From positions 112,982,220-113,046,219 of the forward strand of contig CM030368.1 in the NCBI GenBank assembly GCA_017893485.1: DNA of 64,000 nt, given 5' to 3'. Positions 23,861-35,272 of the stretch are shown piece after piece. Source of the stretch: Hemerocallis citrina. Its lineage: Eukaryota > Streptophyta > Magnoliopsida > Asparagales > Asphodelaceae. Position numbers and translations under genes: made by a program. The notes under the pieces were generated by a model. The model was not told the DNA's origin. It saw only the letters and a list, made by a program, of their open reading frames with translations, and did not search any database. Each line of letters opens with the position of its first letter. The stretch's first letter is position 1.

Positions 23861-24182
23861 CAGTCGACTGCATAAAGGACCAGTCGACTGTCCAGAGGAC
23901 ATATCCCAACATTTTACAAAAATAATCTAAGGCATGACCAGTCGACTTGACAAGTCATCAGTCGACTGCCCCGAGACAAAACAAATAATTCTCATCAAAT
24001 ATTCTAAGTATGTGAGTCGACTGAAAGGTCATAGGTCGACTGTCCCGAAAGGACTGAACAAAATCACAAACAGAGGACCAGTCGACTGACCTCAGTCTAG
24101 GTCGACTGTCCCGAACAAATCTCAAGACTGAAAATACACAGTAGGCTCGTGCCAGTCGACTGCTCTATAGGCCAGACGACTG
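23861..24182. repeat. five pairs of CAGTCGACTG palindromes (3' LTR of A)
   Basis: GTCGAC hexamers start at 23863/23883, 23941/23961, 24016/24035, 24080/24100 and 24155/24175 (the last one GACGAC). Most are full CAGTCGACTG palindromes. Spacing within a pair is 20, 20, 19, 20 and 20 bp. Pairs recur every 64-78 bp. Flanks are often GGACC before and GTCC after. Confidence 0.9.
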
Positions 24183-25345
24183 TCGGCTACAGATTTCTAA
24201 CAATAGGTCTGAACACAAATCAAACAGGGGTTTTCTAAAGATTCACTGATCATGAAATTAAAATTGTGTCCAGGCAAATAAACATCTCTCAATAATCTCC
24301 ATCATGGATACATTACTCCATCAATCAATTACTCAAATCTCACATATTCACGATCTAAACTCTTAATCCTTTCATTAGGGTTTTTCTCTTCAAAATGTCT
24401 TCCTCAACTCAATCAAAAATCTGAACTACACTCACAAGATCCAGATGTTTATCATCTGATCACGACATAATCAATTCTTAATATGTCTCCCAACAATACG
24501 ATCTCATAATTCAAACTTTTCCATCAACAAATCTTAGTATTCCTCATACATGACCCAATTACCAATAAGAGTTCTCATCCTCCATATCAACTAATAGATC
24601 CATATCATATTTACGATGAGACTAACAAATAATGGCATAATGATCACAAACAAGCATAACAAGGTTCTTACGTCATCCATCAATCAAGACAAACAAAACA
24701 AGCAAAGCAAACAAAACAACAAAACAAACCACTCACCTTTGTTTTGAAGAAAAGATCCGCAAAAGCTCCTACTTGCTAGATCCAAGAATTCTCCTTTGTT
24801 CTTCTAAAATAATCTCAAGAAATTCTGAATATACTCAATGACGGCTGGGAAAGAATTTCCCTTAAATATGCCGGGTAAAATATTAGGGTTATATTCCCAC
24901 TTTGCAAAATAGTCCTTTTAAGAATACAATTTTACATACATAGGTTTAGTCTTGAAAACTCAATCAAATATCATTTAAATTAGGATCTAATAGAAGAATA
25001 TACTTCCAAGCCTCAAAATACTGATCGTAATGTCCAGCAAATACATTTTGCATTTTAATCCATCAAAATGTCAGTTTTGCAAATAAGTCCCTTTTTTCTC
25101 AAAAATTGCAAATAGTACTAATTAATTTCAGAAAAATCTGGAAAAATACTAAATAATTCTCAAATAATAAATAATGATTTTTCATAAGGAAAACTAAATT
25201 TTTCAAACTTCTGAAAAGTCATTTGCACGTGTTTTGCACGTGTACAAAAGATAGATTTCTTAGAAAATATTTATTTAAATCCTCAAAATTATTTAAATTC
25301 ATTTTCAAATAATTAAAATAATATTTGAAAATACGGGGTTCTACA

Positions 25346-25358
25346 TCACTCCCTCCTT
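25346..25358 (-). other. polypurine tract of element A
   Basis: The minus strand reads AAGGAGGGAGTGA, immediately before the 3' LTR start TGTAGAACCCC. It differs from the AAGGTGGGTAGGAT tract of E1/E2/C relatives. Confidence 0.9.
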
Positions 25359-25547
25359 AGAAGAGTTTTGTCCTCAGAACTACTACTAATGAGTTCAAAC
25401 ACATACCAACAAAAGGAAACAATACTTCATAAATAGATCATAATCCAAACAATTTCATATAACATCACAATCAAATTAAAGATTACATCATGTATCAATC
25501 AATAGTTCAATCATTCAAAGAATTCCATTCACATACAAGAAATACAT

Positions 25548-26018
25548 TCATTCAAACAATTCAGGAAAATCATTCAGCATGCGACCCTCTGGCTCCCAAG
25601 TAGCCTCCTCGAACTGTTGATTCCTCCACAATACCTTGACCATAGGTATCACCTTGCTTCTAAGGACTTTCTCCCTTCGATCAACGATCTCAACAGGCTG
25701 TTCCTTGTAGCTCAAGTTCACCTGTAGATCTTCAGGAACCTCCACCAACTGATGATTTTGATCGGCAACATACTTCCTCAATAATGATACATGAAACACA
25801 TCATGTACCTGAGCCAACTCCTCTGGAAGCTTCAATCTGTATGCGGTCTTGCCAACCCTCTCCACGATCTTGTATGGCCCAATATACCTTGGCGCCAACT
25901 TGCCACCCTTACCAAATCTGATCACTCCTTTGGTCGGAGAAACCTTGAGAAAAACTGCATCCCCAACCTCAAACTCCAAGTCTCTTCGTCGAGTGTCAGC
26001 ATAACTCTTCTGCCGACT
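25548..26018 (-). CDS. pol: element A pol C-terminus with chromodomain
   Basis: This continues the pol frame after the nonsense codon at 26019-26021. It holds the post-integrase GPY/F-like module (FGKGGKLAPRYIGPYKIVERVG), the VHDVFHVSLLRKY motif and a terminal chromodomain (KVLWRNQQFEEATWEPE) ending ELFE with a stop. Chromodomains of this clade bind modified histone tails and steer integration into heterochromatin. The frame is open to the end, so the single stop upstream is the only visible defect. If that stop is not suppressed, this domain is lost from the protein. Confidence 0.85.
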   Translation of the reverse strand, partial: SRQKSYADTRRRDLEFEVGDAVFLKVSPTKGVIRFGKGGKLAPRYIGPYKIVERVGKTAYRLKLPEELAQVHDVFHVSLLRKYVADQNHQLVEVPEDLQVNLSYKEQPVEIVDRREKVLRSKVIPMVKVLWRNQQFEEATWEPEGRMLNDFPELFE

Positions 26019-28886
26019 CTAAGCTTCAACTAACCTCTTGCGAATCAGCTCAATCTGCTCTGACGTCTGCTGCACGATCTCAGGACCATACATCTGCCTC
26101 TCGCCAACCTCATACCAACAAACAGGTGTCCTGCACCTCCGCCCATACAAAGCCTCATACGGTGCCATCCCAATACTTGCATGGTAACTGTTGTTATAAG
26201 CAAACTCAACCAATGCCAAGTATCTCTCCCAACTACCACCAAAGTCCATAACACAAGCTCGCAACATATCTTCCAGCACTCGATTCACCCTCTCCGTCTG
26301 ACCATCTGTCTGCGGATGAAATGCTGTACTGAAATCAGTCCTGGTGCCCAAAGCTGCTTGTAAACTTCTCCAAAACCTTGATGTAAACCTCGGATCTCTG
26401 TCAGACACAATCGAAACAGGAACTCCATGAAGTCTCACAATCTCTTCAATGTATAACTCAGCCAATTTCTCCATCGACCAAGTAATCTTCATGGCTAGAA
26501 AATGTGCCGACTTAGTCAATCGGTCCACAACAACCCAAATCGAGTCATTGCCCTTCGAACTCCTCGGCAAACCCGTAATAAAGTCCATGCTGATATTCTC
26601 CCACTTCCACTCCGGAATGGGTAATGGCTGTAACAAACCTCCAGGTCTCTGATTCTCTACCTTGATCTGCTGACAAGTCAGACACCTTGCCACAAAATCT
26701 GCTACATCTCGCTTCATGCCAGACCACCAAAAGTGGGGTTTGATGTCCCTGTACATCTTCGTACCTCCTGGATGAACTGATAACAATGTGCTATGTGCCT
26801 CCTGCAAGATACTCTCTCTCAACTCTGCATCATCTGGAACACACAACCTCTCACCCAACCAAAGAACTCCATCTTGGACACGAAATTCTGATAACTTGCC
26901 TTCTGAAACCTGCTGCAACATCTTCTGGATCTCTGCATCTGATCTCTGACCTTCCACAATCTTCTCTCTCAAGGACGGCTGCAGTCTCAACTGAGCCAAA
27001 GATGCCCCCAAACCTCGCAGTACCACCTCGATACCTGCCTGATCGATCTCTGCTGCCAACTCTCTTCGAGTAGTGATCAACCTTGACAAACTACTCTTCC
27101 TGCTAAGTCCATCGGCCACTACATTTGCCTTGCCCGGATGATACTTGATCTCAGGACGAATGTCTTCCAATACCTCCAACCATCTTCTCTGACGAAGATT
27201 CAAATCCCTTTGCTGATAGATATACTTCAGGCTCTTGTGGTCAGTGTACATATTGACCTTCTCACCATAAACATAATGCCTCCACAGCTTCAAGGCATAA
27301 ATGATAGCTGCTAGCTCCAAATCATGCGTCGGATAATTCTTCTCATGCGGACGCAACTGCCTCGAACCATAAGCAATGACCTTGCCTTCCTGCATCAAGA
27401 CACAACCCAAACCTCTGAGAGATGCATCGCTGTAGATGTCATAATCCTTCCCTGCTTGCGGCAATGCTAATATAGGTGCAGTAGTCAACCTTTCCTTTAA
27501 CTCTAGGAAACTCTCCTCGCACTTATCTGTCCACACAAATGCCACACTCTTCCGGGTCAAACCTGTCAATGGAACTGCAATCTGAGAATACCCCTGAATA
27601 AACCTCCTGTAGTAACCAGCTAATCCCAAGAAGCTTCTCACTTCCTTCACTGACGTCGGCCTGGGCCAATCCTTCACTGCTTCCACTTTCTGAGGATCAG
27701 TACCCACTCCCTCCTTAGAAAGAATGTGACCAAGGAAAGCTACCTCAGACTTCCAAAATTCACACTTCGACAATTTGGCGTACAAGCTGTGCTCCTGCAA
27801 TGTCTGTAATACCGCTGTCAAGTGCTTAGAATGATCCTCCTCCGACTTCGAATACACCAAGATATCATCGATGAAGACCACCACGAAGGAATCAATGAAC
27901 GGCCTCAACACCCGATTCATCATATCCATGAACACTGCTGGCGCATTCGTCAACCCGAATGGCATCACCAAGAACTCATACAACCCATGACGAGTCCTGA
28001 AGGCTGTCTTGCTCACATCTTCCTCCTTGACTCGAACCTGATGATATCCTGACCTCAAGTCAATCTTCGAAAATACCGCTGCTCCTCGAAGCCTGTCGAA
28101 CAAATCATCTATCCGCGGCAGTGGGTACTTGTTCTGAATAGTCACCCTATTCAACTCCCTGTAGTCAATACACATCCTCATCGACCCATCCTTCTTCTTG
28201 ACCAACAACACTGGCGCTCCCCACGGAGATGAACTCGGTCTGATAAGCCTTTTGCTCAAAAGCTCCTCAATCTGCTTCTTCACTTCATCCTGCTCTACAG
28301 GTGCCATCCTGTACGGATCCTTGGAAATCGGTGCACTCCCCGGCTGAACATTGATACAAAACTCCACATCTCTCTGTGGCGGTAATCCTGGAAAGTCATC
28401 CAAGAACACCTGAGGGAACTTTCGAACCACCGGAATGCCCTTGACTTCATCTGCAATAGACTTCTTAGATACCATTGCAGCCACCTGCGGGATCTTCTTC
28501 CTCCCTTGGAAAGTTACTGCAGGTCCACCTGGTGCTTTCACCATCACCTCCTTCTGCTTGCAATCAATTGTGGCATCATAACTAGCCATCCAATCGATGC
28601 CTACGATGACATCCACTCCCAACACTTGTAGCTCGATCAAGTCGATGCCGAACATCCTTCCACCAATCTCGATATCACAGCCCTCGTAATATCGATCCGC
28701 TACCAGCTCTTCACCTGACGGCGTTGCCACCGACAAAACCCTGCCTGGAAATAACTTAGGTTCCAAACCTAAGATCTTTGCAAAACTTGGCGATACAAAT
28801 GTATGCGATGAACCAGTGTCAAACAAAACCCTTGCTTTTATTCCATTTATTAAAACAACTCCTGTTACAATAAGAATGATGCTCAA
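26019..28886 (-). CDS. pol: element A pol: protease, RT, RNase H, integrase
   Basis: A long open frame of 955 residues; the first codon here is TTG, and exon 2 probably starts at 28861. Residue numbers are from 28886. Aspartic protease is at about 15-115 with LFDTGSS (Asp23). RT is at about 190-470 with FIDD at 338-341 and [11 protein letters not shown]. RNase H is at about 480-600 with Asp487, Glu524 and Asp549. Integrase has a zinc finger (His698, His705, Cys735, Cys738) and a D-D-35-E core (Asp768, Asp829, Glu865). All catalytic residues are in place. It lies in the same phase as gag but is separated from it by two stops inside a predicted intron. The frame stops at TAG 26019-26021, where relatives read Gln, a single C to T change. 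It is a chromovirus of the Tekay/Del-like type, judged by the chromodomain and long LTRs. Confidence 0.93.
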   Translation of the reverse strand: MSIILIVTGVVLINGIKARVLFDTGSSHTFVSPSFAKILGLEPKLFPGRVLSVATPSGEELVADRYYEGCDIEIGGRMFGIDLIELQVLGVDVIVGIDWMASYDATIDCKQKEVMVKAPGGPAVTFQGRKKIPQVAAMVSKKSIADEVKGIPVVRKFPQVFLDDFPGLPPQRDVEFCINVQPGSAPISKDPYRMAPVEQDEVKKQIEELLSKRLIRPSSSPWGAPVLLVKKKDGSMRMCIDYRELNRVTIQNKYPLPRIDDLFDRLRGAAVFSKIDLRSGYHQVRVKEEDVSKTAFRTRHGLYEFLVMPFGLTNAPAVFMDMMNRVLRPFIDSFVVVFIDDILVYSKSEEDHSKHLTAVLQTLQEHSLYAKLSKCEFWKSEVAFLGHILSKEGVGTDPQKVEAVKDWPRPTSVKEVRSFLGLAGYYRRFIQGYSQIAVPLTGLTRKSVAFVWTDKCEESFLELKERLTTAPILALPQAGKDYDIYSDASLRGLGCVLMQEGKVIAYGSRQLRPHEKNYPTHDLELAAIIYALKLWRHYVYGEKVNMYTDHKSLKYIYQQRDLNLRQRRWLEVLEDIRPEIKYHPGKANVVADGLSRKSSLSRLITTRRELAAEIDQAGIEVVLRGLGASLAQLRLQPSLREKIVEGQRSDAEIQKMLQQVSEGKLSEFRVQDGVLWLGERLCVPDDAELRESILQEAHSTLLSVHPGGTKMYRDIKPHFWWSGMKRDVADFVARCLTCQQIKVENQRPGGLLQPLPIPEWKWENISMDFITGLPRSSKGNDSIWVVVDRLTKSAHFLAMKITWSMEKLAELYIEEIVRLHGVPVSIVSDRDPRFTSRFWRSLQAALGTRTDFSTAFHPQTDGQTERVNRVLEDMLRACVMDFGGSWERYLALVEFAYNNSYHASIGMAPYEALYGRRCRTPVCWYEVGERQMYGPEIVQQTSEQIELIRKRLVEA

Positions 28887-28963
28887 TCTTAAATTGTTCT
28901 GAAATAAAAGCTTTTATTCATTACACTGATTCAAAAATGAAAGAAATCAAAATTCCTGCATAC
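28862..28963 (-). other. predicted gag-pol intron of element A (102 nt)
   Basis: Donor ATACAGG|GTATGC and acceptor TTGTAACAG|GA lie on the minus strand. The 102 nt contain TGA (28947-28949) and TAA (28914-28916) in the gag frame. Removal gives an uninterrupted frame from the last gag residues (VIQG) into the protease. Without splicing, translation stops five codons into the intron and yields Gag alone. Elements E1 and C have inserts at the homologous point. Confidence 0.8.
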
Positions 28964-30038
28964 CCTGTATTACATCTTCCGAGTTCCTCGCATCCTCCTC
29001 GGTCAATGCAAATACTCGCCCTTGCCTCTTCGGGACTTTGCTTCCACCCGAACCATCTTTCTTCAGTTGTGGACAATGGGGCTTTGAGTGTCCGGTCTGC
29101 CCACACTGAGAACAAACATGCTCTGCCAACTTCGGACATGCTGACCTGTAATGTCCTACTTCCTTGTAGTAGTAGCAGGTCACTCCCTGAGCTCCAGGTG
29201 CCTTCTGCACCGGTCTACTGAACTTCGCCTGCTTCGCGGGGAATCCCTTCCCACTCTGGCCTGATGCTGGCCTCTTGTTCCGGTTCCAAGTATCCTGCTT
29301 CTTCTGAAACAGTTCCATATCTTCTTCAGTCATCGCGGCCCTCCTGACCAGCTTCTCGAATCTCCTAATACCCAACGGAACCATCCTTGACCTCAAGTTC
29401 GGCCTCAAGCCCTGCTCAAACTTCTTGGCCTTCTTTGCTTCATCCGTGACCAACTCTGGCGCATACCTCGAAAGTTGAGCAAATTTCGTCTCATACTCCC
29501 GAACAGTCATGCTCCCCTGCTGAAGGTTCATGAACTCAGTCGCCTTCTTCTCCTGAACATCAAGAGGAAAGAAGCGATCTCTGAACTCCTCCAGAAAAGC
29601 TTCCCATGTCAAAGGCTGATCTCCCAGAGTCCTCTTCAGCGACTCCCACCAGACACCAGCGTCTTTCTCGAGCTGTATAGAAGCCAACTTCACCTTACTG
29701 GCTCCTGGAGTCTCCGATACTTCGAAGATCGTCTCCATCTTCCGAATCCAATCGTCTGCTGCTGTTGGATCAGCTTGCCCCTCAAAGACTGGCGGCATCA
29801 TCCTCTTAAAGGATTCAATCTGCTTGATGGGGTCGGCATTCACCAATCCATGTCCAGCTCCATGATTGGGCGGCGGATTCTGCTGCTGCGCTTGCTGCTG
29901 CGCCACATTGAGTGCCATCAATGTGTTCAAGGTCTGATAAACCTTAGCAAACTCAGCCTCTAGGTCAATTCCCACTCCTCGAGAACTACCCGATCCATCC
30001 TCATTATTGCCACCATTTCTACCTCTGGGTGCAACCAT
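28947..30038 (-). CDS. gag: element A gag (363 aa as unspliced frame)
   Basis: The start is ATG 30036-30038 (MVAPRGRNGG), the first ATG after the PBS. The N-terminal part is Gln/Asn-rich (about 45-60). The capsid retrotransposon-gag domain lies at about 70-215 (WIRKMETIF, VWWESLKR, FFPLDVQEKKATEF, RYAPELV). A basic linker follows, then two zinc knuckles. The first (288-301) has Tyr291 in place of the second Cys; the second (Cys309, Cys312, His317, Cys322) is intact. Gag packages element RNA into cytoplasmic particles. Residues 174-176 (Gln-Gly-Ser) are continuous here but split by an intron in E1 and C. The last few codons fall within the predicted intron. Confidence 0.92.
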   Translation of the reverse strand: MVAPRGRNGGNNEDGSGSSRGVGIDLEAEFAKVYQTLNTLMALNVAQQQAQQQNPPPNHGAGHGLVNADPIKQIESFKRMMPPVFEGQADPTAADDWIRKMETIFEVSETPGASKVKLASIQLEKDAGVWWESLKRTLGDQPLTWEAFLEEFRDRFFPLDVQEKKATEFMNLQQGSMTVREYETKFAQLSRYAPELVTDEAKKAKKFEQGLRPNLRSRMVPLGIRRFEKLVRRAAMTEEDMELFQKKQDTWNRNKRPASGQSGKGFPAKQAKFSRPVQKAPGAQGVTCYYYKEVGHYRSACPKLAEHVCSQCGQTGHSKPHCPQLKKDGSGGSKVPKRQGRVFALTEEDARNSEDVIQGMQEF

Positions 30039-30267
30039 TTTGAATACTGCAAAACGAGGGTAAAGTTAGAGCACACATACAATTCAAACTCAAATCATTA
30101 CCCTATGGCAAAGCCATAACCATACCCCAAACCATAATTTCAAACCAAACATCATAATTTAATTCTATGTGATACTCACACTCTGATGTCCACACCTAGG
30201 TACTCACTCTCTAGTGTCCACACCTAGGTTGGTTGTCATACTATGTCTATTATTACATTGAAGCGGA

Positions 30268-30279
30268 GCTTTGATACCA
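30268..30279 (-). other. primer-binding site of element A
   Basis: The minus strand reads TGGTATCAAAGC, one base from the tRNA-iMet complement TGGTATCAGAGC. It lies 5 bp from the 5' LTR at 30285. Confidence 0.85.
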
Positions 30280-30284
30280 ATCTC

Positions 30285-33043
30285 TGTAGCGCCCCAAATT
30301 TCTAATATGAGAGCTTAGAAAATAAGTGGCGAAATCCCAGCAATCCACTTCAATACAACAATAAATACCAACAACACCACTAAAATTTTCTTTCTCTATT
30401 ACAACAATTATTACAATTACAGCGGAAGTCTAAACATCTCAACATAGAATTAATCTTTATTTGCAACTCAATAATGATCTCAAATATCCTTTACAGTTTT
30501 ACACCAATCACTAAATAACCCAATTGTCTCAAACTGCCCACTCAAGCATCCAACCACCAATCTAAGCAATAACCTGCAACATGTGAGGCTAGAGTTGGAC
30601 CCTAACCCCAAAAACTACGGGGTCAGCCATAAATGGTGTGAGTGGTGACAAATCAACAAATAGCATAAATGAACTTAAAACATAATGTCCAACAAATAAT
30701 AATCAAACACTAAAGTATGAAGTACGACAAAGAATAATGGGTGATACCAAAACCAAAAGCCAAGTGTGTAAAAACAGGAAATCCGAATGCATAAAAGTGA
30801 TTCAAAAAAAAACAACATGACTACATGCTGACAACGATGACTACTAAGAGATGAAGATAAACTATGATAATTTGCCCATGCTTGATCATTCCGGAGATTG
30901 ATCCCACATCACAGGTATTTTTCCTGGATAATTCAGGAGATCATCCCACATCTAAACATAGACTCATAATCACAAGAATACCCCAAAAGCGTCGCCTCGA
31001 CTCCGATAATTCCGTAGTTCAATCCCACATCTCAAGATAATTACTTGGATAATTCAGGAGAAATATCTCGCATCACAGGTTAACTGCCTGGATAATTCCG
31101 GAGATAGATCACACATCACAAGTTAACTACTTGGATAATTCAGGAGATTAAATCCTACATCAAAAGCCATACCGAGGTGCATAACTCAAGTTCCCATTCG
31201 TCATGACACTACCAATGCCTGTCCTTATTAATTTGGGTTACTGATCAAATCTCCTAGAGTAGTGTACCTTACCGAACTAAAAATCTGAGTAACTGAAAAT
31301 TTGCCTCTATGGGCCTCAACAAATAACTGAACAAACACCGGTATACTAGGGTCACCTACCTCTAGAGACTCAAAAACAAATATCTGAACAAATTCCACTT
31401 AACAAGTGGCTCAACAAAATATCTCAAAATCATGTTCTTAACTGAACATCTCAAAATCAAATACTGAACAAATATCTCAACATCAAGTACTGAACAAATG
31501 TCTCAAAATCAAACACTAAACAAAATATCTCAATTCAAATACAAAGATCCTTCAGGACCAGTCGACTGCATAAAGGACCAGTCGACTGTCCAGAGGACAT
31601 ATCCCAACATTTTACAAAAATAATCTAAGGCATGACCAGTCTACTTGACAAGTCATCAGTCGACTGCCCCGAGACAAAACAAATAATTCTCATCAAATAT
31701 TCTAAGTATGTGAGTCGACTGAAAGGTCATAGGTCGACTGTCCCGAAAGGACTGAACAAAATCACAAACAGAGGACCAGTCGACTGACCTCAGTCTAGGT
31801 CGACTGTCCCGAACAAATCTCAAGACTGAAAATACACAGTAGGCTCGTGCCAGTCGACTGTTCTATAGGCCAGACGACTGTCGGCTACAGATTTCTAACA
31901 ATAGGTATGAACACAAATCAAACAGGGATTTTCTAAAGATTCACTGATCATGAAATTAAAATTGTGTCCAGGCAAATAAACATCTCTCAATAATCTCCAT
32001 CATGGATACATTACTCCATCAATCAATTACTCAAATCTCACATATTCACGATCTAAACTCTTAATCCTTTCATTAGGGTTTTTCTCTTCAAAATGTCTTC
32101 CTCAACTCAATCAAAAATCTGAACTACACTCACAAGATCCAGATGTTTATCATCTGATCACGACATAATCAATTCTTAATATGTCTCCCAACAATACGAT
32201 CTCATAATTCAAACTTTTCCATCAACAAATCTTAGTATTCCTCATACATGACCCAATTACCAATAAGAGTTCTCATCCTCCATATCAACTAATAGATCCA
32301 TATCATATTTACGATGAGACTAACAAATAATGGCATAATGATCACAAACAAGCATAACAAGGTTCTTACGTCATCCATCAATCAAGACAAACAAAACAAG
32401 CAAAGCAAACATAACAACAAAACAAACCACTCACCTTTGTTTTGAAGAAAAGATCCGCAAAAGCTCCTCCTTGCTAGATCCAAGAATTCTCCTTTGTTCT
32501 TCTAAAATAATCTCAAGAAATTCTGAATATACTCAATGACGGCTGGGAAAGAATTTCCCTTAAATATGCCGGGTAAAATATTAGGGTTATATTCCCACTT
32601 TGCAAAATAGTCCTTTTAAGAATACAATTTTACATACATAGGTTTAGTCTTGAAAACTCAATCAAATATCATTTAAATTAGGATCTAATAGAAGAATATA
32701 CTTCCAAGCCTCAAAATACTGATCGTAATGTCCAGCAAATACATTTTGCTTTTTAATCCATCAAAATGTCAGTTTTGCAAATAAGTCCCTTTTTTCTCAA
32801 AAATTGCAAATAGTACTAATTAATTTCAGAAAAATCTGGAAAAATACTAAATAATTCTCAAATAATAAATAATGATTTTTCATAAGGAAAACTAAAATTT
32901 TCAAACTTCTGAAAAGTCATTTGCACGTGTTTTGCACGTGTACAAAAGATAGATTTCTTAGAAAATATTTATTTAAATCCTCAAAATTATTTAAATTCAT
33001 TTTCAAATAATTAAAATAATATTTGAAAATACGGGGTTCTACA
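30285..33043 (-). mobile_element. 5' LTR of element A (2759 bp)
   Basis: Same length as the 3' LTR and about 99.5% identical. Differences I noted include changes near 30679, 30815, 31244, 31268-31288, 31639, 31861 and 32743. It ends ACGGGGTTCTACA, followed by target copy AATAT. The double G-box is at 32924 and 32935. Confidence 0.95.
31559..31880. repeat. five pairs of CAGTCGACTG palindromes (5' LTR of A)
   Basis: Exact counterpart of 23861-24182, shifted by 7698 bp. One site is mutated to GTCTAC near 31639, and the rest are conserved. Confidence 0.9.
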
Positions 33044-33666
33044 AATATAATATATACGCTCTGGAGGCCAAACTCACCATAGAATATCAAATGTCAAATA
33101 GAAACCATAAATTTCTTTGAAAACGAGGTAAAAATTTTAGAAAAACCGTTGTAAAACCTACCACAGGGCCCTGTACACCACAACGAGATGGGTACGGGTC
33201 ACAAACACAACATACTACTCCACACTATACTCATCATCATCATATACATGCTTATACATCTAAAATACAATTTAAACCATAGATTCCACTATTCACATAA
33301 CTGAACTTATACATAAAATTTAATGTAAAAGACTTCACTCAACGAAATCTATGCCTCACCTCTGCACTGCTGAGGACCTGTAACAGTAGGGGCCTAGGGT
33401 AGTCCAGAAACTCCTTAACCCCCCAAACACTAAGGGGTTAGCCATTTCTGGTATTAGTATAATTCACTAATCTAATAAATGAACCAAACTATATAATGAA
33501 AATAAATTAAAATTTCAAGTATCAAGGTAAGAAGATTCAACATGAATCTGAACATTAAAGCATCAAGAATACAACTTGTATCAAGTACTCGACAAGTCTG
33601 CATCCGTCTACATATATCCATAACTTCACACCCTTTGCTAAAGGCATCATATTAGTATATGACTGC

Positions 33667-33667
<1 letters not shown>

Positions 33668-33721
<54 letters not shown>
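33668..33721. repeat. (TA)n microsatellite
   Basis: About 25 TA dinucleotides in a row with one AAAT interruption, inside the left LTR of element B. Confidence 0.95.
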
Positions 33722-33723
<2 letters not shown>

Positions 33724-34250
33724 ACTCCTTCAATTCATACTCAATTACAAAGCAACACATTAATTTAAATTCCATTACTTTTCATTTGAACTCTCCAACA
33801 CAAATGCTCATCTGTTCACAATTACCATCGCCGCATCATTTCTTTATTTTCATAAATAATCACATAAGGTCACTGCCACTTTTTTTCACACTTATTTAGC
33901 CACGCAATTCATTTACCATTCATTTGCATCTACGAACTCACGACTCGTTTTCTTTCATACTCATCTTCATTCATAAACCTTTTCTTTCTCCTTCTTATGT
34001 CACATAACATCACACTCATACAATTCATAACATCCCGTATATCTGCATAACATCTCGTTACAGGTATTCATCTTATTGCATATCATCACATGCGTCTATT
34101 TTCATCGCGTCTTATTTATAGGCATTCTCATTCCTTCATACGACTTTGGTCATCTCTCATTCTTATTGCTAATAAATCATTCTATCATTTTCACTTACCT
34201 CTCCTGTTACGATTAACTTCATTTTCATTCTCATAAATTTATACTCCGCA

Positions 34251-34380
34251 TCCCAAATATAGTTTGGGTAATAATATATTGCACGCCGAAGCCGATAGCG
34301 TGGGTAATAATCACGGTACCCCGGGTAGATCTTGGGTAATAACCCATCACATCTCAAGCCAATAGCTCAGTTATTAATTC
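34251..34380. repeat. hairpin block 1 in the B left LTR
   Basis: Successive short hairpins are each followed by GGGTAATAA-like bases. They are CCCAAATATAGTTTGGG, then GAAGCCGATAGCGTGGG, then CCGGGTAGATCTTGGG, then CTCAAGCCAATAGCTCAG. The block is repeated in altered form at 35036-35166. Confidence 0.75.
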
Positions 34381-35035
34381 ACTTTACCATCATTCCATCC
34401 CACAACACATCTAACATATCAACAACCCATCAACCCATCTTAGGAGTTGTGCCAAGACAGGTAGTTCCCACCATTTCAAGAAAATAGCGGGCGAGTAGTA
34501 CCTCGACACAATTCCAAGGTACAACAAGCTCATAACACAACAGGTTTCTCTATAATAACCATTTTCATAGCTATTCTCTTATTACATCTGCTTCACTTCC
34601 ATTCATATAATGCATAGGACATTTTCTTTACTTTCATATTTCATTCCCACAATGTATAGTTCTTCATTTTATTCATAGTAATACACACATATACTACCTT
34701 CACTTTACCCTTTTCATTCGAATACAAATTTTCAGTTATTAGCCATATTCATCTCAAATCATGCATTTGCATTACGTTCTCATTTCCACAATACACGAAT
34801 ACTTTCTTTTCTTTTTCATTCTCTATCATATTTCACATCGTAAGTTTCTTTTACTCACTCATGCCTCTTTTCCTTTCACACCACATGTTTTCTTTGCTTT
34901 CTCATATTTATTTCATATCATACACCATCTCTACTTTCTCATTTTCATTTCATCATACAATGTATTCTACTTTTCACTTTCCATCTCATAATACAATTCA
35001 CTTTAATTTTCATTCTTTTTATATAATACACTATA

Positions 35036-35166
35036 CCCCAAACATAGTTTGGGTAATATACACCGCACCCCAAAGCCGATAGCTTGGGTAATAATAATCA
35101 CTACACCCCAAGTAGAACTTGGGTGATAACGCATCACACCTTAAGCCAATAGCTCAATTATTAATT
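35036..35166. repeat. hairpin block 2 in the B left LTR
   Basis: The order is the same as in block 1: CCCCAAACATAGTTTGGG, CCCCAAAGCCGATAGCTTGGG (21 nt with its loop), CCCCAAGTAGAACTTGGG and TTAAGCCAATAGCTCAA. Each is followed by TAATA- or TGATAA-type bases. Stems are mostly perfect and their bases change in pairs relative to block 1. The large array begins about 105 bp further on. Confidence 0.8.
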
Positions 35167-35272
35167 TACTTATTCATTTCCACCTATACACTTACTTTAT
35201 TTCATTTCATTTCATTTTACACCAAGTACTTTCTTCTCTTTCTCATTCACATTTCATATCATATTCATTTTA

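Larger units (their letters stand above)
22587..25345 (-). mobile_element. 3' LTR of element A (2759 bp)
   Basis: It runs from TGTAGCGCCCC to GGGGTTCTACA. It includes the GGATAATTCAGGAG repeats (23189-23470), a run of CTGAACAAATATCTC-like words (23690-23850), ten GTCGAC-type palindromes (23861-24182) and a double G-box CACGTG at 25226 and 25237, about 110 bp inside the U3 start. Confidence 0.95.
22587..33043 (-). mobile_element. element A: young, nearly intact chromovirus, TSD AATAT
   Basis: A full-length 10,457-bp Ty3/gypsy element in minus orientation, flanked by AATAT at 22582-22586 and 33044-33048. The two LTRs are each 2759 bp and differ at about 15 positions by my count (about 0.5%). 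That implies a recent insertion, roughly 0.2-0.4 million years at commonly used plant rates. PBS, PPT, gag, protease, RT, RNase H, integrase and chromodomain are all present. I found one nonsense codon in pol (26019-26021) and one lost zinc-knuckle cysteine. Confidence 0.95.
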
